This document shows, one piece after another, positions 18,310-29,100 of a stretch of DNA of 64,000 bases (position 1 is the stretch's first letter; each line of letters begins with the position of its first letter). A program made the translations under genes and the position numbers. The notes below the pieces were generated by a model. That model was not told the DNA's origin. It saw only the letters and a list, made by a program, of their open reading frames with translations, and made no database searches. The stretch comes from Paucidesulfovibrio gracilis DSM 16080 (lineage in GTDB: Bacteria; Desulfobacterota; Desulfovibrionia; Desulfovibrionales; Desulfovibrionaceae): assembly GCF_900167125.1 (NCBI RefSeq), contig NZ_FUYC01000003.1:62001-126000 (forward strand), read 5' to 3'.

Positions 18310-20562
18310 TTAGCGGTAATAAAGATTTCTACCGCCGATGGTCAGGAACGCCTGCTCCAGGTTTTTGCGGATTTCTTTCCGGTCCCAGACGTCCTGAATA
18401 TGTCCTCGCTTCAAGGCCTTGAAGCAGTTGTGGTAATCCGGGGCAATGTCCAGCCCTGTGGTTTCCTTGATCACTCCTGGACCGGCAAAACCGATGCGCG
18501 ATGAACGCACCGCATACTGGTAGGGAGAGCATCCCAGGAAGGAGGCCAAAGGACCGGCGTAGGAATTGGTGTCGTAAAGGACGATGTAGAGACCGCCCGC
18601 TTCGATGTAGTGCCGCACGGCCATGGTCACGCGGGGCATTTGGATGAGTCCGTTAACGCCTTCCTGGATGCGGATTCCCGCCGTGCCGTGGATGTAAGCC
18701 ACAAAGGGCTGATGCCGCTTCTTCGCAATTTCCAAGGCCCGAATGAACTTTTCCCCTTCAGCTGCACCCACGGAGCCGCCCCGGAAGTCGGCAACAAGCA
18801 TGGCACAAGTCAGCCGAATACCCATGAGCGAGGCATTAAAGGTCATGCATGCGCTTTCCAGGCCGGTCTTGTCCTTGGCTTTTTGTACTCGTTCCTCGAA
18901 GTTGGGGAAGTTTGTCGGGTTGGCTGAGGCGATGTTCCGGTTGAACTCCTGGATGGAGTCCTTGTCAAAGATATTCGCCAGATACCATTGGTATTCCATA
19001 CGGAAATGATGCCCGCAGTTGGGGCAGGTTCCGGCGAAGTCATCAAACAGGTCACGCGCCCAGATGTCGAGGCAACCGTTTTTGGGGGCGTTGGGACAGG
19101 AAATCTCCCTGTCAACACGGGCCTGAGGACTCACGTATCGGGCCAGGGTCTCATTGCCGTTCGGTTCGGCGGGCTGGCTCAGATTAGTCAGTCCGTCCAC
19201 CTTTTTCCCGGTGGGATGACCATTCAGGCCGAGAAGCCGGAATATGGCCTGCCGCATTTGATTCATCCGGCTGGCCACAGCGTGCAGTTCGTCGGTGGCT
19301 TCAGCCGTGACGTTTTTGATGCTCTTGCCCATGGCCCGCAGAACCTTATAGCGAATCACGGAATGAGCCGTGTCCACAAAGCTCTTATTGGCCATGAACA
19401 TGCGTTGGAACAGGGATCGATTATCCTTGAAGGCATGTTTGGCCAGGCCCATGAACTTTTTCCGGCGTTTGTGTATCAGACGTTGCCGGGCACCCTGGCT
19501 GAGATGCCAACGGACAAAGATTTTTTCCACGTCCGAGGGATCGTCGCTACGCCATTTCATGGCCAGTTTGCGCAAAAAGCGCAGGCTGCGAACCGAGAGG
19601 GCCACATTGTCCGTAGCGCGGATGACCTCCCCGCGAAGCCGTTTGAAGAAATCGAAGTGTTCCGGCCGGGCGCCCAGCGGAGGCTCCTGCACCACGACAT
19701 CAATATAACCGTTTTTCCGGTTGTCTTGTGCCGTGATGCGCTGATGCAGGGCACATTTTTCAATAAGTTCCAGGCTGGCGCGTTGGTTTGCCTTGATGCG
19801 GCCTTCAATGGCTGCGGCCCCTTCCGGCGAAATGACGGAATAGTACCCATGGGAGAGCATGAGCCGGCGGTCGGCCATACCAATGGCTTCGGCGCCGCCG
19901 GACCCTCCTTCGGAGAAAACGGCCACGATGGGGACCGAAAGGCCGCACATTTCGTAGATGTTTTCTGCAATCTGTTGGGCAGCGCCCGGGTAGTCTTCAA
20001 TGGGGTAGGAACCGGGCGTGAACACGTAGGTGTGGATGGGAATATTTTCCTGGGCAGCCACCTTCATGTATTTGAGGGCGTTGGCATTTCCCCAAGGCTT
20101 GATGGAGCCGCCATTGCGGAATTCCTGGCCGTGCCCCTTTTCCTGTCCCACGACCATGACGGGTTGGTTGTAGGTGCGTTTTCCTACGCGGCGTGTGATG
20201 CAGGCGCGGGCAATAACCATGCCCGGGTCGATGCTGTTTTCGTCACGACCGCCGATCTCATTGTAGGTGTCGTAGACGTTTTCCAGGATGTCGCGCAGAC
20301 AGACGCGTGCCGGGTGGCGCACGATGCGGACTTTGTCCATGGCCGTCAGCTCGTGGTCGATGCTCTCCTCCAGAACCTGAAGGCGCTGTTCATGGGCCTT
20401 TAATGAGGCCATGAGGCGTTCATCGCCGCACGCGTCGGTGATTTCGAATTCCGAGAGCTTGTCCAAGAAGGCATCAAGACGCGGGTTTCGTTTGTCCCCA
20501 AGAATTTCCTGGGCGTATTGGACCCGTTGCCGCAGCTCTTCAAGCTTCTTTTCAATATCCAT
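18310..20562 (-). CDS. Acetyl-CoA carboxylase carboxyltransferase, fused alpha-beta
   Basis: The 750-residue protein joins an AccA-like half to an AccD-like half in that order. The N-terminal half has DPGMVIARACITRRVGKR, VGQEKGHGQEFRNGG, FTPGSYPIEDYPGAAQQIAE and VFSEGGSGGAEAIGMAD. The C-terminal half begins with a zinc-ribbon candidate (SCPNAPKNGC, then GTCPNCGHHF) and continues with HGTAGIRIQEGVNGLIQMPR and SYAGPLASFLGCSPYQ. It transfers CO2 from carboxybiotin to acetyl-CoA to make malonyl-CoA. The start follows AAAAGGAACCCT. Biotin carboxylase lies just upstream. Several active-site strings differ from E. coli AccA/AccD. Confidence 0.9.
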   Translation of the reverse strand: MDIEKKLEELRQRVQYAQEILGDKRNPRLDAFLDKLSEFEITDACGDERLMASLKAHEQRLQVLEESIDHELTAMDKVRIVRHPARVCLRDILENVYDTYNEIGGRDENSIDPGMVIARACITRRVGKRTYNQPVMVVGQEKGHGQEFRNGGSIKPWGNANALKYMKVAAQENIPIHTYVFTPGSYPIEDYPGAAQQIAENIYEMCGLSVPIVAVFSEGGSGGAEAIGMADRRLMLSHGYYSVISPEGAAAIEGRIKANQRASLELIEKCALHQRITAQDNRKNGYIDVVVQEPPLGARPEHFDFFKRLRGEVIRATDNVALSVRSLRFLRKLAMKWRSDDPSDVEKIFVRWHLSQGARQRLIHKRRKKFMGLAKHAFKDNRSLFQRMFMANKSFVDTAHSVIRYKVLRAMGKSIKNVTAEATDELHAVASRMNQMRQAIFRLLGLNGHPTGKKVDGLTNLSQPAEPNGNETLARYVSPQARVDREISCPNAPKNGCLDIWARDLFDDFAGTCPNCGHHFRMEYQWYLANIFDKDSIQEFNRNIASANPTNFPNFEERVQKAKDKTGLESACMTFNASLMGIRLTCAMLVADFRGGSVGAAEGEKFIRALEIAKKRHQPFVAYIHGTAGIRIQEGVNGLIQMPRVTMAVRHYIEAGGLYIVLYDTNSYAGPLASFLGCSPYQYAVRSSRIGFAGPGVIKETTGLDIAPDYHNCFKALKRGHIQDVWDRKEIRKNLEQAFLTIGGRNLYYR

Positions 20563-20604
20563 AGGGTTCCTTTTCTCGATCGGGAACAGCACGGTTTTGT
20601 CGGA

Positions 20605-22017
20605 TTAAAATTCCAACAGTCCCTTGTTGTTGGTACGCAGAAAGTCGAGGTTGGATTTAAGCTCCAGACCGGCGGTATCGTTGCCTTGCAAGTCAACGCC
20701 GTCCAGTGCGACCATGCCGCGGGCCTTGGCTTCTTCCAAATCCGCGCCCCAAACAATGGCCAGGGCCAGGTTGGGGTCGTACTCCGTGGGGATTTGATAA
20801 GCCCGATCCGTGGGAACATGGGTGTGCATTGTCAGCCAGGGAGCGCTTTTCCACTGAAAAGTATCAATTTGTCCGACCCAGGGTTGAAAGCGATTGGTGG
20901 TATCCTCGGCGATGATGCGGTATTCGATGCTGACCCCTTCGAAGGTGATGTCCTTTTGGGAATACCCCATGGGGTCGCCCAGCGCCAGCCGGATTTGCTC
21001 CCGCAGCAGGTTTACCCCGTCCTTGCCGTGAATGCGGGCGATGGCGGCGGAAACCCCGTTTTCGACCTGTATGCGAGTATTCACTTCAAGAAGGAAGGGG
21101 TCGCCCTTGGGTGTGACGATCCATTCCCATGTTCCTACGCTGTCGTACTTGATGGCTTCCGCCATGCGCAGGGAGTAGTCCGTAATGTCGTCAAGAACTT
21201 TTTGGGCGTCAAAGGAATAGGTGATGCCGTCCGGGTAGAAGCCCGGGGCGGTTTCAATGCGTTTTTGGCGTCCCGGACTCTGCACGGAGCAGTTCCGGGT
21301 GCCGAAAGTGACGTGCCGTTGGCCTGAGCGTTCGGAGACGATTTGCACTTCCAGATGGTTGAAGTCAAAGACGCGCTGTTCGATGAGCACGCCCTCGTCG
21401 TTGAACTGGCGCATGGAATAGTTACGGATACGGCGATAGATTTGCCGGAACCGGTCCATATCCGGCACTTCGTCGATACCCATGCCGCCGCCGCCAGCCG
21501 AAGCCTTGACGAGCACCACGGGGCAGGAAATGCCTTGGGCTTCTTGGAAATCGAACAAATTTTCAGCGATTTCCTCAGCTTCCAGTTCATCATAAATGGC
21601 CCGGTCAGAGCCGGGAACCGTGGGGACATTCAGGCTGCGCGCCAGGCGTTTGGTGTTGATCTTGTCACCCAAATCTCGGATGACCCACCACGACGGCCCG
21701 ATGAAAATCATGGGGCGCTGACGTTGCACCACCCGCCGGGCAAAGCGATAGTTTTCGGAAAAGAAACCGTAGCCGGGGTGAATGGCGGTGGCTTGGGCCG
21801 CGTCCGCCACGCTGAATATTTCACCGGCATCGTTGTAGGAGCTGATGCGGTAGGCGCAGTGTTCTCCACCCAGGGTGCGGGCGGTTTCCACGTGGCCGGA
21901 AGCTTGGTCTTCGGCGGTATACACGGCGACGAAGTCGTGCCCCAGGTCGTGGCAGGCTTCCATAATACGAACGGCGATCTCGCCGCGATTGGCGATAAGG
22001 ACTTTGTGTTTGTTCAC
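20605..22017 (-). CDS. accC: Biotin carboxylase, divergent type
   Basis: The 470-residue ATP-grasp enzyme begins KVLIANRGEIAVRIMEACHD, the hallmark of biotin carboxylases. The glycine-rich ATP loop is KASAGGGGMGIDEV. Two usually invariant strings are changed: RNCSVQSPGRQKRIETAPG replaces the common RDCSIQRRxQKxxEExP, and VNTRIQVENGVS has Asn where most enzymes have His (VEHxV). The C-terminal part IEYRIIAEDTTNRFQPWVG fits the family. Translation starts at GTG. It pairs with the fused carboxyltransferase 42 bases downstream. The carrier protein is not encoded here. Confidence 0.88.
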   Translation of the reverse strand: MNKHKVLIANRGEIAVRIMEACHDLGHDFVAVYTAEDQASGHVETARTLGGEHCAYRISSYNDAGEIFSVADAAQATAIHPGYGFFSENYRFARRVVQRQRPMIFIGPSWWVIRDLGDKINTKRLARSLNVPTVPGSDRAIYDELEAEEIAENLFDFQEAQGISCPVVLVKASAGGGGMGIDEVPDMDRFRQIYRRIRNYSMRQFNDEGVLIEQRVFDFNHLEVQIVSERSGQRHVTFGTRNCSVQSPGRQKRIETAPGFYPDGITYSFDAQKVLDDITDYSLRMAEAIKYDSVGTWEWIVTPKGDPFLLEVNTRIQVENGVSAAIARIHGKDGVNLLREQIRLALGDPMGYSQKDITFEGVSIEYRIIAEDTTNRFQPWVGQIDTFQWKSAPWLTMHTHVPTDRAYQIPTEYDPNLALAIVWGADLEEAKARGMVALDGVDLQGNDTAGLELKSNLDFLRTNNKGLLEF

Positions 22018-22254
22018 GGTGGTACGTCTCCAGGACAGGATTCACGAGAGGGCATTGCATAGCGTTTCTCGTTCGCGGATGCAAGTACACGCTTGCCCCT
22101 TGGGATTCTAGTCATACGGCAAGGCGTGGCCGGGGGCAAGGTGGAAGGTTTTTGTAGATTTTTTTACTAAAAATGACTATGAACAGGGTAAACAGTCACT
22201 CAGTAGCTATTTAGATTCGCAAAAATGTGAAAATATGCTTTGGGAGCATCTGGA

Positions 22255-23517
22255 ATGAAGTACGTAATTGTCGGCAATGGCGTTTCCGCCATAGGAGCCA
22301 TCGAGGGGATTCGCAGCCGCGATCCCTCTGGCGAAATTGTTGTCGTGAGCAATGAGTCCGTACCAACGTATGGCCGTCCCCTCATATCATATTATTTGGC
22401 AGATAAAATTAAACTGGAAACCATGCCGTTTCGTCCCGAGGAGTGGTACCAGCGCAACGCCGTTGAAATGAAACTTGCCTCCAATGTGGTCGCCGTGGAC
22501 CGGGAAGCCCGGTCCATCATCCTCCAGTCCGGAGAACACGTCAGCTATGACCGGTTGCTGCTCGCAACGGGCGGCACTCCTGTAACGCCGAATTTTCCGG
22601 GAGTGGATGGACCGGGCGTGTATCATTTCACCACCATCAGCCATGCCGAACAATTGCGCGAGATTTCTGATTCCGTGCAGAGCGTGGCGGTCGTGGGAGC
22701 GGGGCTGATCGCGCTCAAGGCGGCGGAAGGATTCGCGGAAAAAGGGATTCCTGTCACGTTGATTGTCCGTTCCCGAATCATGCGTGCCTACTTTGATGAG
22801 ATTGCAGGTGACATGGTGGTGCGGCATCTTGAAAAGCACGGTCTTTCATTCAAGCAGGAAGCCGGAACGCGGGCCATCGTGCGGAGGCATGACGGGACCA
22901 TCGAGGGCGTGGACACAGACAAGGGATTTGTACCCGCCGACGTCGTCATCGTTGCGGCCGGCGTTCGTCCAAGCAAGGATCTGGCCGAGTCCGCAGATCT
23001 GAAGGTCAATCAAGGGATTGTCGTGGACGATACCTTGCGGACCACCGATGAACGCATTTTCGCGGCCGGAGATGTGGCCGAGGCATTGGATATGCTCACC
23101 GGAGAATATACGGTTCGTCCCATCTGGCCCAACGCGTATACCCAGGGGAGGTATGCCGGACGGAACATGGCTGGTGAACCGGAACATTATTCGGGCGGTC
23201 TTTCCATGAACTCCATCACCTATTACGGCCTTCCCACCGTGGCCGTGGGCAATTCCACCCCATTGCCGGATAGCGGATTGGAAGTGCATTCTCAGGTTCA
23301 TGAGGAGGATTCCGTCTATTGCAAGGTTGTTTTTGACGGTGACGTGCTGGTCGGATGTATCCTTATTGGGGACATTGACCAGGCTGGTCTGTACACGAGC
23401 TTCATCAAAAACAAGTTTCATCTGGGCGAGGATGCGAAACAGGCCATCATCGACGGGAATCCCAGTCCGGTGCATTGGCCCGAGGAATATATTCAGCAGA
23501 TGCAGAACACGCCGTAA
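22255..23517 (+). CDS. FAD-dependent NAD(P)H oxidoreductase (nitrite reductase large-subunit N-domain/rubredoxin reductase type)
   Basis: The 420-residue pyridine nucleotide-disulfide oxidoreductase has an N-terminal FAD motif YVIVGNGVSAIGAIEGIRSRDP, an NAD motif VAVVGAGLIALKAAEGFAEKG near residue 145, and the FAD-binding aspartate region TDERIFAAGDVAEALD. The C-terminal domain resembles that of rubredoxin or NirB-type reductases. No redox-active CxxxxC is present, so electrons probably pass to a small partner protein that is not encoded next to it. The start follows TGGGAG. It is monocistronic. Confidence 0.88.
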   Translation: MKYVIVGNGVSAIGAIEGIRSRDPSGEIVVVSNESVPTYGRPLISYYLADKIKLETMPFRPEEWYQRNAVEMKLASNVVAVDREARSIILQSGEHVSYDRLLLATGGTPVTPNFPGVDGPGVYHFTTISHAEQLREISDSVQSVAVVGAGLIALKAAEGFAEKGIPVTLIVRSRIMRAYFDEIAGDMVVRHLEKHGLSFKQEAGTRAIVRRHDGTIEGVDTDKGFVPADVVIVAAGVRPSKDLAESADLKVNQGIVVDDTLRTTDERIFAAGDVAEALDMLTGEYTVRPIWPNAYTQGRYAGRNMAGEPEHYSGGLSMNSITYYGLPTVAVGNSTPLPDSGLEVHSQVHEEDSVYCKVVFDGDVLVGCILIGDIDQAGLYTSFIKNKFHLGEDAKQAIIDGNPSPVHWPEEYIQQMQNTP

Positions 23518-23557
23518 CGGTCAGCCCTCGTAGGCAACCCGTTGCATCGCGGGGATC

Positions 23558-23605
23558 ATTCCAGTCCACATGTCGTGTCGTCACGCAGCGGGCTGGAATT
23601 TTTTG
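23558..23605 (+). terminator. Candidate terminator after the FAD oxidoreductase
   Basis: ATTCCAGTCC at 23558-23567 can pair with GGGCTGGAAT at 23590-23599 (one mismatch), followed by TTTTTT. The loop is about 22 bases, long for an intrinsic terminator. Confidence 0.5.
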
Positions 23606-23750
23606 TGGTTACGATTCATTTGCGTGAAGAAAAGGCGTTGAGGAAAACATACGAGCGGATCAAGCCACGAAAGGACATCCATGTCGGAGAGGGCCACAAC
23701 GGGGCGGGGAGGGAAATGGCCCTGGCGGAACGTTGTGTTGGCCGGTGCCA

Positions 23751-26108
23751 TTACTCCACAGTAAAGTGGAGACTATCCCAGCGACCTTGGTCGTCCTGAA
23801 CCGCGATTTTATGTTTTCCTGTGGCTGGTGGATCCAAAAAGAATGGTTGTTCCTGGTCTGTTGTACCAATTAATGTGCCGTCCAAAAACCAATACAGTTT
23901 ACCGCTGTCCGGGGGGGCATCCGCGGCAAGCGGGATGCGTTGGTAGCGGGACGGGGTATCCGGCCGTAAGTGATACGGCGTGCCGGGGTCAGGAGAAACG
24001 ATGCGAAGCGAACCCGCATCCGGCCGAATGGCACAGTCCGGATGCAGTGAAGGCATTTGGGGGACGTCAAGCCCGGTTTCGATCCGCCATGCAGCCAGAG
24101 CAGGCGGGTACTGGGTGATGATTTTCGAGTGGTAATCGCGACCAGCCAGGCAGCCGCCGTCAAGGCGCAGTCCGGTAGCGTCGTCAATGAAAATCCGTAC
24201 ATTCCAGTCGTCCGGTTCCAATATGGTGCGGCCGGGGAGAATCGTAGCTGTAATACGCCGACATTCGGTGCGGGGCAATTTACGGCTCCTGGCGCACAGT
24301 TCCACCTCCGACAGTTCAAGTGGGGCAAATTCTGGAAGCGTGGCCGCGCTGTCTTCCAACCGTCGGAACAGGTCGAACAGCACTGGTCCGGCGTGGGTGG
24401 CCCCGGAAATTCCCTTGGTGGCGTGTCCGTCAAGATTGCCGACCCACACGCCGATGGTATAGCGGCCGGAATAGCCCACGGCCCAGGCATCCCGGTGTCC
24501 GAATGAGGTGCCTGTTTTCCAGGCGACTTCAGGAGCCGAGGCTGTGAGCGCCCAGGTGCCGGGCATGTCCGGGCGTTCCACTTCCGCAAGCATGCTGGTG
24601 ACCAGATGGCAGGCTTCACGGGAAAACAGTCGTTTGCCCTTTTTCCTTTTGGCAATCGGGGCAAAGCGCACGGATTCGTGCGTACCGCCCTGGGCCAACG
24701 TTGCGTAGAGATTGACGAGATCCAGAAGGGAAACTTCCCCGCCTCCAAGCACCAGGGGCAGCCCGTAATGGGAGGAAGGTTGGTTCAAGCCGGACAAGCC
24801 GCCCGAGCGCAGCAATGCCAGAAAATTATCCAGTCCCACGCGGGCAAGGAGCCGAACGGCCGGAACGTTTAACGAATGGGACAGCGCGTATCTTGCCGTC
24901 ACTGCCCCGCGAAACGCTCCGTCGTAATTTTCAGGCGCATATCCGGAATAATCTGTAGGGATGTCGAGCAACAAGGCTTCGGGAAACGTTAGCCCCATAT
25001 CCATGGCCTGGGCAAAAAGGAAAGGTTTGAGGGTGGATCCCGGGGAACGCAGAATCAGGGTACCGTTGATTTGCCCGGAATGCTCATCGTCGAAAAACGC
25101 GGGCGAACCCACCATGGCCCGGATCTCCCGTGTGGCGGAATCAAGCGCCACCACAGCGAGAGACTCAAGTCCTTGTTCGCGCAGTCCGCTGGTGTGGGAA
25201 CGGACCACTTCCTCAGCCAGTTGCTGCGCATGCAGATCTAGGCTTGTTCGCAGCTGAGACCCGGAAATGTGGGACAATGCGGCTCGGGCAAAATGCGGCG
25301 CATGCATGGGGAGTGGGGTGAGTCGTGTGGGGAGCGGTTCCCTGCGGGCCTTTTCTCGTTGTTTTTCTGGGAAGTCATTGGTCAGGCGTTGCAGAACGCG
25401 AGATCGGACGTTCAAGGCCGCGTCGGGGCGGCGAACCGGGTTATACGTGTTTGGTGCCCGTGGCAGGGCCGTGAGCAGAGCCGCTTCACCCTGGGAGAGT
25501 CGGTCCGGGGTTTTGTCGAAGTAAAATCGGGATGCCGCGCCAACACCCACGATGTTGCCGCCGAACGGCGCCATATTGAGCCAGAATTCAAGAACTTCCT
25601 CCGAGGTATGATTCCAGCGCAACTGGAGCGCTCGGAAGGCTTCGATCAGTTTGGAACGCAATGTCCTGGGGCGCGGTTCCGCCAGTCGGGCCACTTGCAT
25701 GGCAATGGTGGAACCACCGCTGACCACCCGCCCGGTAAGAAGATTGTCCTTGACCGCACGGAGAATGGCCAGCGGATTCACCCCCGGGTGGAAGTGGAAC
25801 CATTGATCTTCGGAGCGCAGCAACGTCTGAACCATGATCGGGGAGACCTCTTCCAGCGTGACGGGAAAGCGCCATTGTCCGTCCAGAGCAAGAAAGGCGC
25901 GGAGCGTGTTGCCGTCGCGATCCTGCACCAGTCGGGCTGGAGGGCGGTGAAGCGCGGCTTCCGGAAAAGGGAAAATGGTATTGAGCGCCAAAAAGATCAG
26001 CCAAGCGCAGAGCAGCGTGCTGATTCCCGCGAGCGCGAGGCGGTGGAGCGCCTTCGGTATCGGACCGGATCGGGATCCGATGCCGAAGGCGCGACGTATC
26101 AACCGCAT
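23751..26108 (-). CDS. pbpC: Penicillin-binding protein 1C (bifunctional transglycosylase/transpeptidase)
   Basis: The 785-residue inner-membrane protein has an N-terminal anchor (about residues 25-50) and a glycosyltransferase-51 domain (EDQWFHFHPGVNPLAILRA, GGSTIAMQVARL). The transpeptidase domain has SPGSTLKP near residue 356, SHSLN and KTGTSFGHRDAW near residue 533. A C-terminal PBP1C domain ends LHFTVE. PBP1C genes often travel with bacterial alpha-2-macroglobulin, as here. Its ATG begins immediately after the upstream stop codon, with no spacer, so the pair is one operon. Confidence 0.96.
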   Translation of the reverse strand: MRLIRRAFGIGSRSGPIPKALHRLALAGISTLLCAWLIFLALNTIFPFPEAALHRPPARLVQDRDGNTLRAFLALDGQWRFPVTLEEVSPIMVQTLLRSEDQWFHFHPGVNPLAILRAVKDNLLTGRVVSGGSTIAMQVARLAEPRPRTLRSKLIEAFRALQLRWNHTSEEVLEFWLNMAPFGGNIVGVGAASRFYFDKTPDRLSQGEAALLTALPRAPNTYNPVRRPDAALNVRSRVLQRLTNDFPEKQREKARREPLPTRLTPLPMHAPHFARAALSHISGSQLRTSLDLHAQQLAEEVVRSHTSGLREQGLESLAVVALDSATREIRAMVGSPAFFDDEHSGQINGTLILRSPGSTLKPFLFAQAMDMGLTFPEALLLDIPTDYSGYAPENYDGAFRGAVTARYALSHSLNVPAVRLLARVGLDNFLALLRSGGLSGLNQPSSHYGLPLVLGGGEVSLLDLVNLYATLAQGGTHESVRFAPIAKRKKGKRLFSREACHLVTSMLAEVERPDMPGTWALTASAPEVAWKTGTSFGHRDAWAVGYSGRYTIGVWVGNLDGHATKGISGATHAGPVLFDLFRRLEDSAATLPEFAPLELSEVELCARSRKLPRTECRRITATILPGRTILEPDDWNVRIFIDDATGLRLDGGCLAGRDYHSKIITQYPPALAAWRIETGLDVPQMPSLHPDCAIRPDAGSLRIVSPDPGTPYHLRPDTPSRYQRIPLAADAPPDSGKLYWFLDGTLIGTTDQEQPFFLDPPATGKHKIAVQDDQGRWDSLHFTVE

Positions 26109-29100
26109 TTAGAAGTCCTTGGCCACGTCCAGGGTGCCGGTTTCACTCTGAGCAAAGACACCCGGGTCATACATCACCTCGGCACGGACCGGCGGGAGTG
26201 TGAATCGGCCGGAGGTCACGGCTCGAACCAGGACATACAGACTCTGCCATTCATCGGGATGTTCCGTATCAAAGGGCAGATCACCGAAGAAGAGCACCCT
26301 GTCGTCCCGCAGATCTTGATACACGGCGTTGAAGGGTTGTTCCTTCATCCAGTCCAGACGTTCCGTGGTTGCCAGGCGTGGGTTTTCCACTTCAAGCCCC
26401 GTAGGGAGCAAGGCCTGGATGGCCAGATGCGGCAGCGTACCGGCCCGACTGCGGATATCCAGCTTCATGACCAGCAGATCCCCTTGAGTGATCTGGTCCG
26501 AAACAGGCGCGCCGTCGCGGTCCAGCAGGCTGCGTCGGACTTCCATTCCCTGGGAGGCCGGTTGGTAGCTGTCGGCGTCGGCAGCGCCTCGTGTCTGCAG
26601 GCTGTAGAGCACGGCGCCGGGTGCTGCCGGAGCATCCAGTTCAATACGCAACTCTCCCGGACCGACATCCCGAAGGTGCAGCGGTTCTTCATTGGTGAAA
26701 GTACCCAGCTCCGTATCGTTCAAAAGGATTCTGCCATTAAATGGCGTATGCGAGCGTTGGCGCTTGAAAAATGCGCCTAGAGCGCAGAGTCCCATGGCGT
26801 TTTCCTGTGTGGTGTGAGTGCCTTGTGCCATGAGTTCCGAAACCTTTTGCACCGCGGGGGCCACGCGGGGATCGTCGGGAGCCGTGTCCAGAAGCGCCAG
26901 AAGGATGAGCGCCTGATCACGAAGCGGAGAACCGAGATTGCCACCCCGTTCACGTTCCCCTTCAGGAAGTTGTTCAACCTTGGCAAGCAGTGTGTCGTAG
27001 GTTTCCATGTCCCCGACCGAGGCGAAGGCCGAGGCCAGGAGTGTTCCGGTCTGGGCATCAAGTTGATCGCGGTGTTGTTCCGCAAGGAAATGCATCATGC
27101 CCCGATCCGGGACGCCGCTTCGGGCCAGGGTGTACAGACCGTAGGTTATGCGCTCCAGACCTGATTGTTGTCTTGGATTTTGGTTTTTTACAAGGGAAGC
27201 CGTGTAGGAAAGCGCGGGATCCAGACAGGTGTTCGGCACGGTAAATCCAGCGCGTTGGGCTTCAATCAGGAAGTGGGTGACATATAGGCTCAACCATGCA
27301 TCGGATTCATACATGCCCGGCCAAAAAGCGAACCCACCGTCGCCCGTTTGCATGGACATGAGGCGCTGCAGGGCATCCTGAACCATGAATTCCGGGCCAT
27401 GCGTTGAGACGAGGTCCGGAGCAAGGGTGGAAGCCAGTTCCCCGAATCGGAGCAGAGGGAAGGCGCGGGAAGCGATCTGCTCAGCGCAGCCGTACGGGTA
27501 GGCGAGCAGGTCACGCAAATCCGAACTGTAGCGGATCAGCGGCAAGGAGCCTGCATGCAGCTCCCGTCGGACGGTGGATGGAACCAGTTGCGCGGAGGTC
27601 TCGGGGAGGACGAGGGATTGCTCCTTCAACGTACCGGCTGTTTTGCGATATTCAAAGGGGTAGGCCGTCCGGACCGGGACATCCGTCGTGGTGCGGAACG
27701 TTGTTTCCCCATTATCGGCGGAGACGGTGAACCGCGCGGTGCCCTCCTCAAGCGCGGACTGCACGGACAGGGGAATGGTTTGCTCCCGTCCGGCGCGCAC
27801 GGTTACGTCCTGGGTGTGTTCGGCAATGTCGGCCGGGCCTTCCACAGAGACGTTGAGAGTGATGATTTGTTCTTCTGTGGTGTCGTTGCGCACAGTCACG
27901 GGGACGATGGCTTGCTCGTCCAGTGCCAGGAATCGCGGGAAAGTAGGCGTTGCGGAGATCGGGCTTTTGATGCGCGTGACCATGCTGCCGGAGCCGAAGC
28001 GTGAGCCGTCCGCGGCAACAGCCATAATGCGCAGACCGCCCTGGAAACCTTCCGGTGCTCTGGCCGCGAAATGTACAACGCCCTGGGCATCAGCTGTAAG
28101 CGGACCGGACCAGAAAGTGACCGGCTTGACCCGGCTGATGCCCTCTGTCCGGGCGTAATCGGCCATGGCCGCCATCATGCGCCCACCGCCTGCCGGGGCG
28201 TTGCCTTCCACATTCGGCTCGGGGAAGAGCATGGAGAAGATGTCGAAGCTGTCCACGTCCAGACGCCGTTTGGCGTAGAAGAATTCAAAGGGGTTGGGCG
28301 TTTTTTGCGCGATGAGTCGCAAAATGCCTTCATCGACGGCCGCAATGGTCACTGCGCTGCCCGGCGCAGTGGTGGCGGTCACTTCGATGGATTCGCCGGG
28401 TTGAACTTGTTCAGGAGCCTTGACTCCCACAGACAGCTGGTTCGTGGCGCGATTAACGTTGAAGGGAACAGCGCCGAATGCGCGTGCCGCCTCTCCTGAT
28501 CGCAGCTCTCCTGCCTGTCGAAGCAAAATGGCGGTTACGTATACGTTGGGGGCATACGCAGCCTTGGCCTGAAAGCGGACCTGAGCCGTGTTTCCGGTAA
28601 CATTCACGATTCTTGTTTCAAGCACCTCACGGCTTTCCACCGTGACCAGCGCCTTGCCGGAAAAGGGCGTCCGCAATTGGAACGTGGCTGTGTCCCCGGC
28701 ACGGTATTCATCCTTGTCGGCCTGAATGTCGATTCGGGCCGGGTTTTCCATGGCCCAGGGAGAGAAACCCCATCCGCCGCAGTAGAAGGAAAGTTCCGAG
28801 GAGGCACCCGTTTCTGTATCGGTCAGCATGACGCGGTAGCTGCCGAATTCTTCAGGAGTGAAGCGGAAGCTGCCCACGGCTCGTTCTTCGCCCGCGCTCT
28901 TGGGAGCCTGAATCGTCAGGTCGTCAATGAGTTGCGGATCGCGGCTGGATTCATAGCGAAAACCGCCGGAAGGGGTTCTGCGTACTACGGTCTGCCATTC
29001 GTCTTTGTACAGGCCGGCTTTGAGTTGTCCCTCAGCAGGGGTGCCGTCCGGTGTGATCAGGACGTAGCGAAAAACCACAGGCTCGCCGGGGGTGTAGGCG

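Noticed and set aside
23542-23750. Small plus-strand open frame between the FAD oxidoreductase and pbpC
   Set aside because: It overlaps the candidate terminator and the end of pbpC and its sequence has no coding character.
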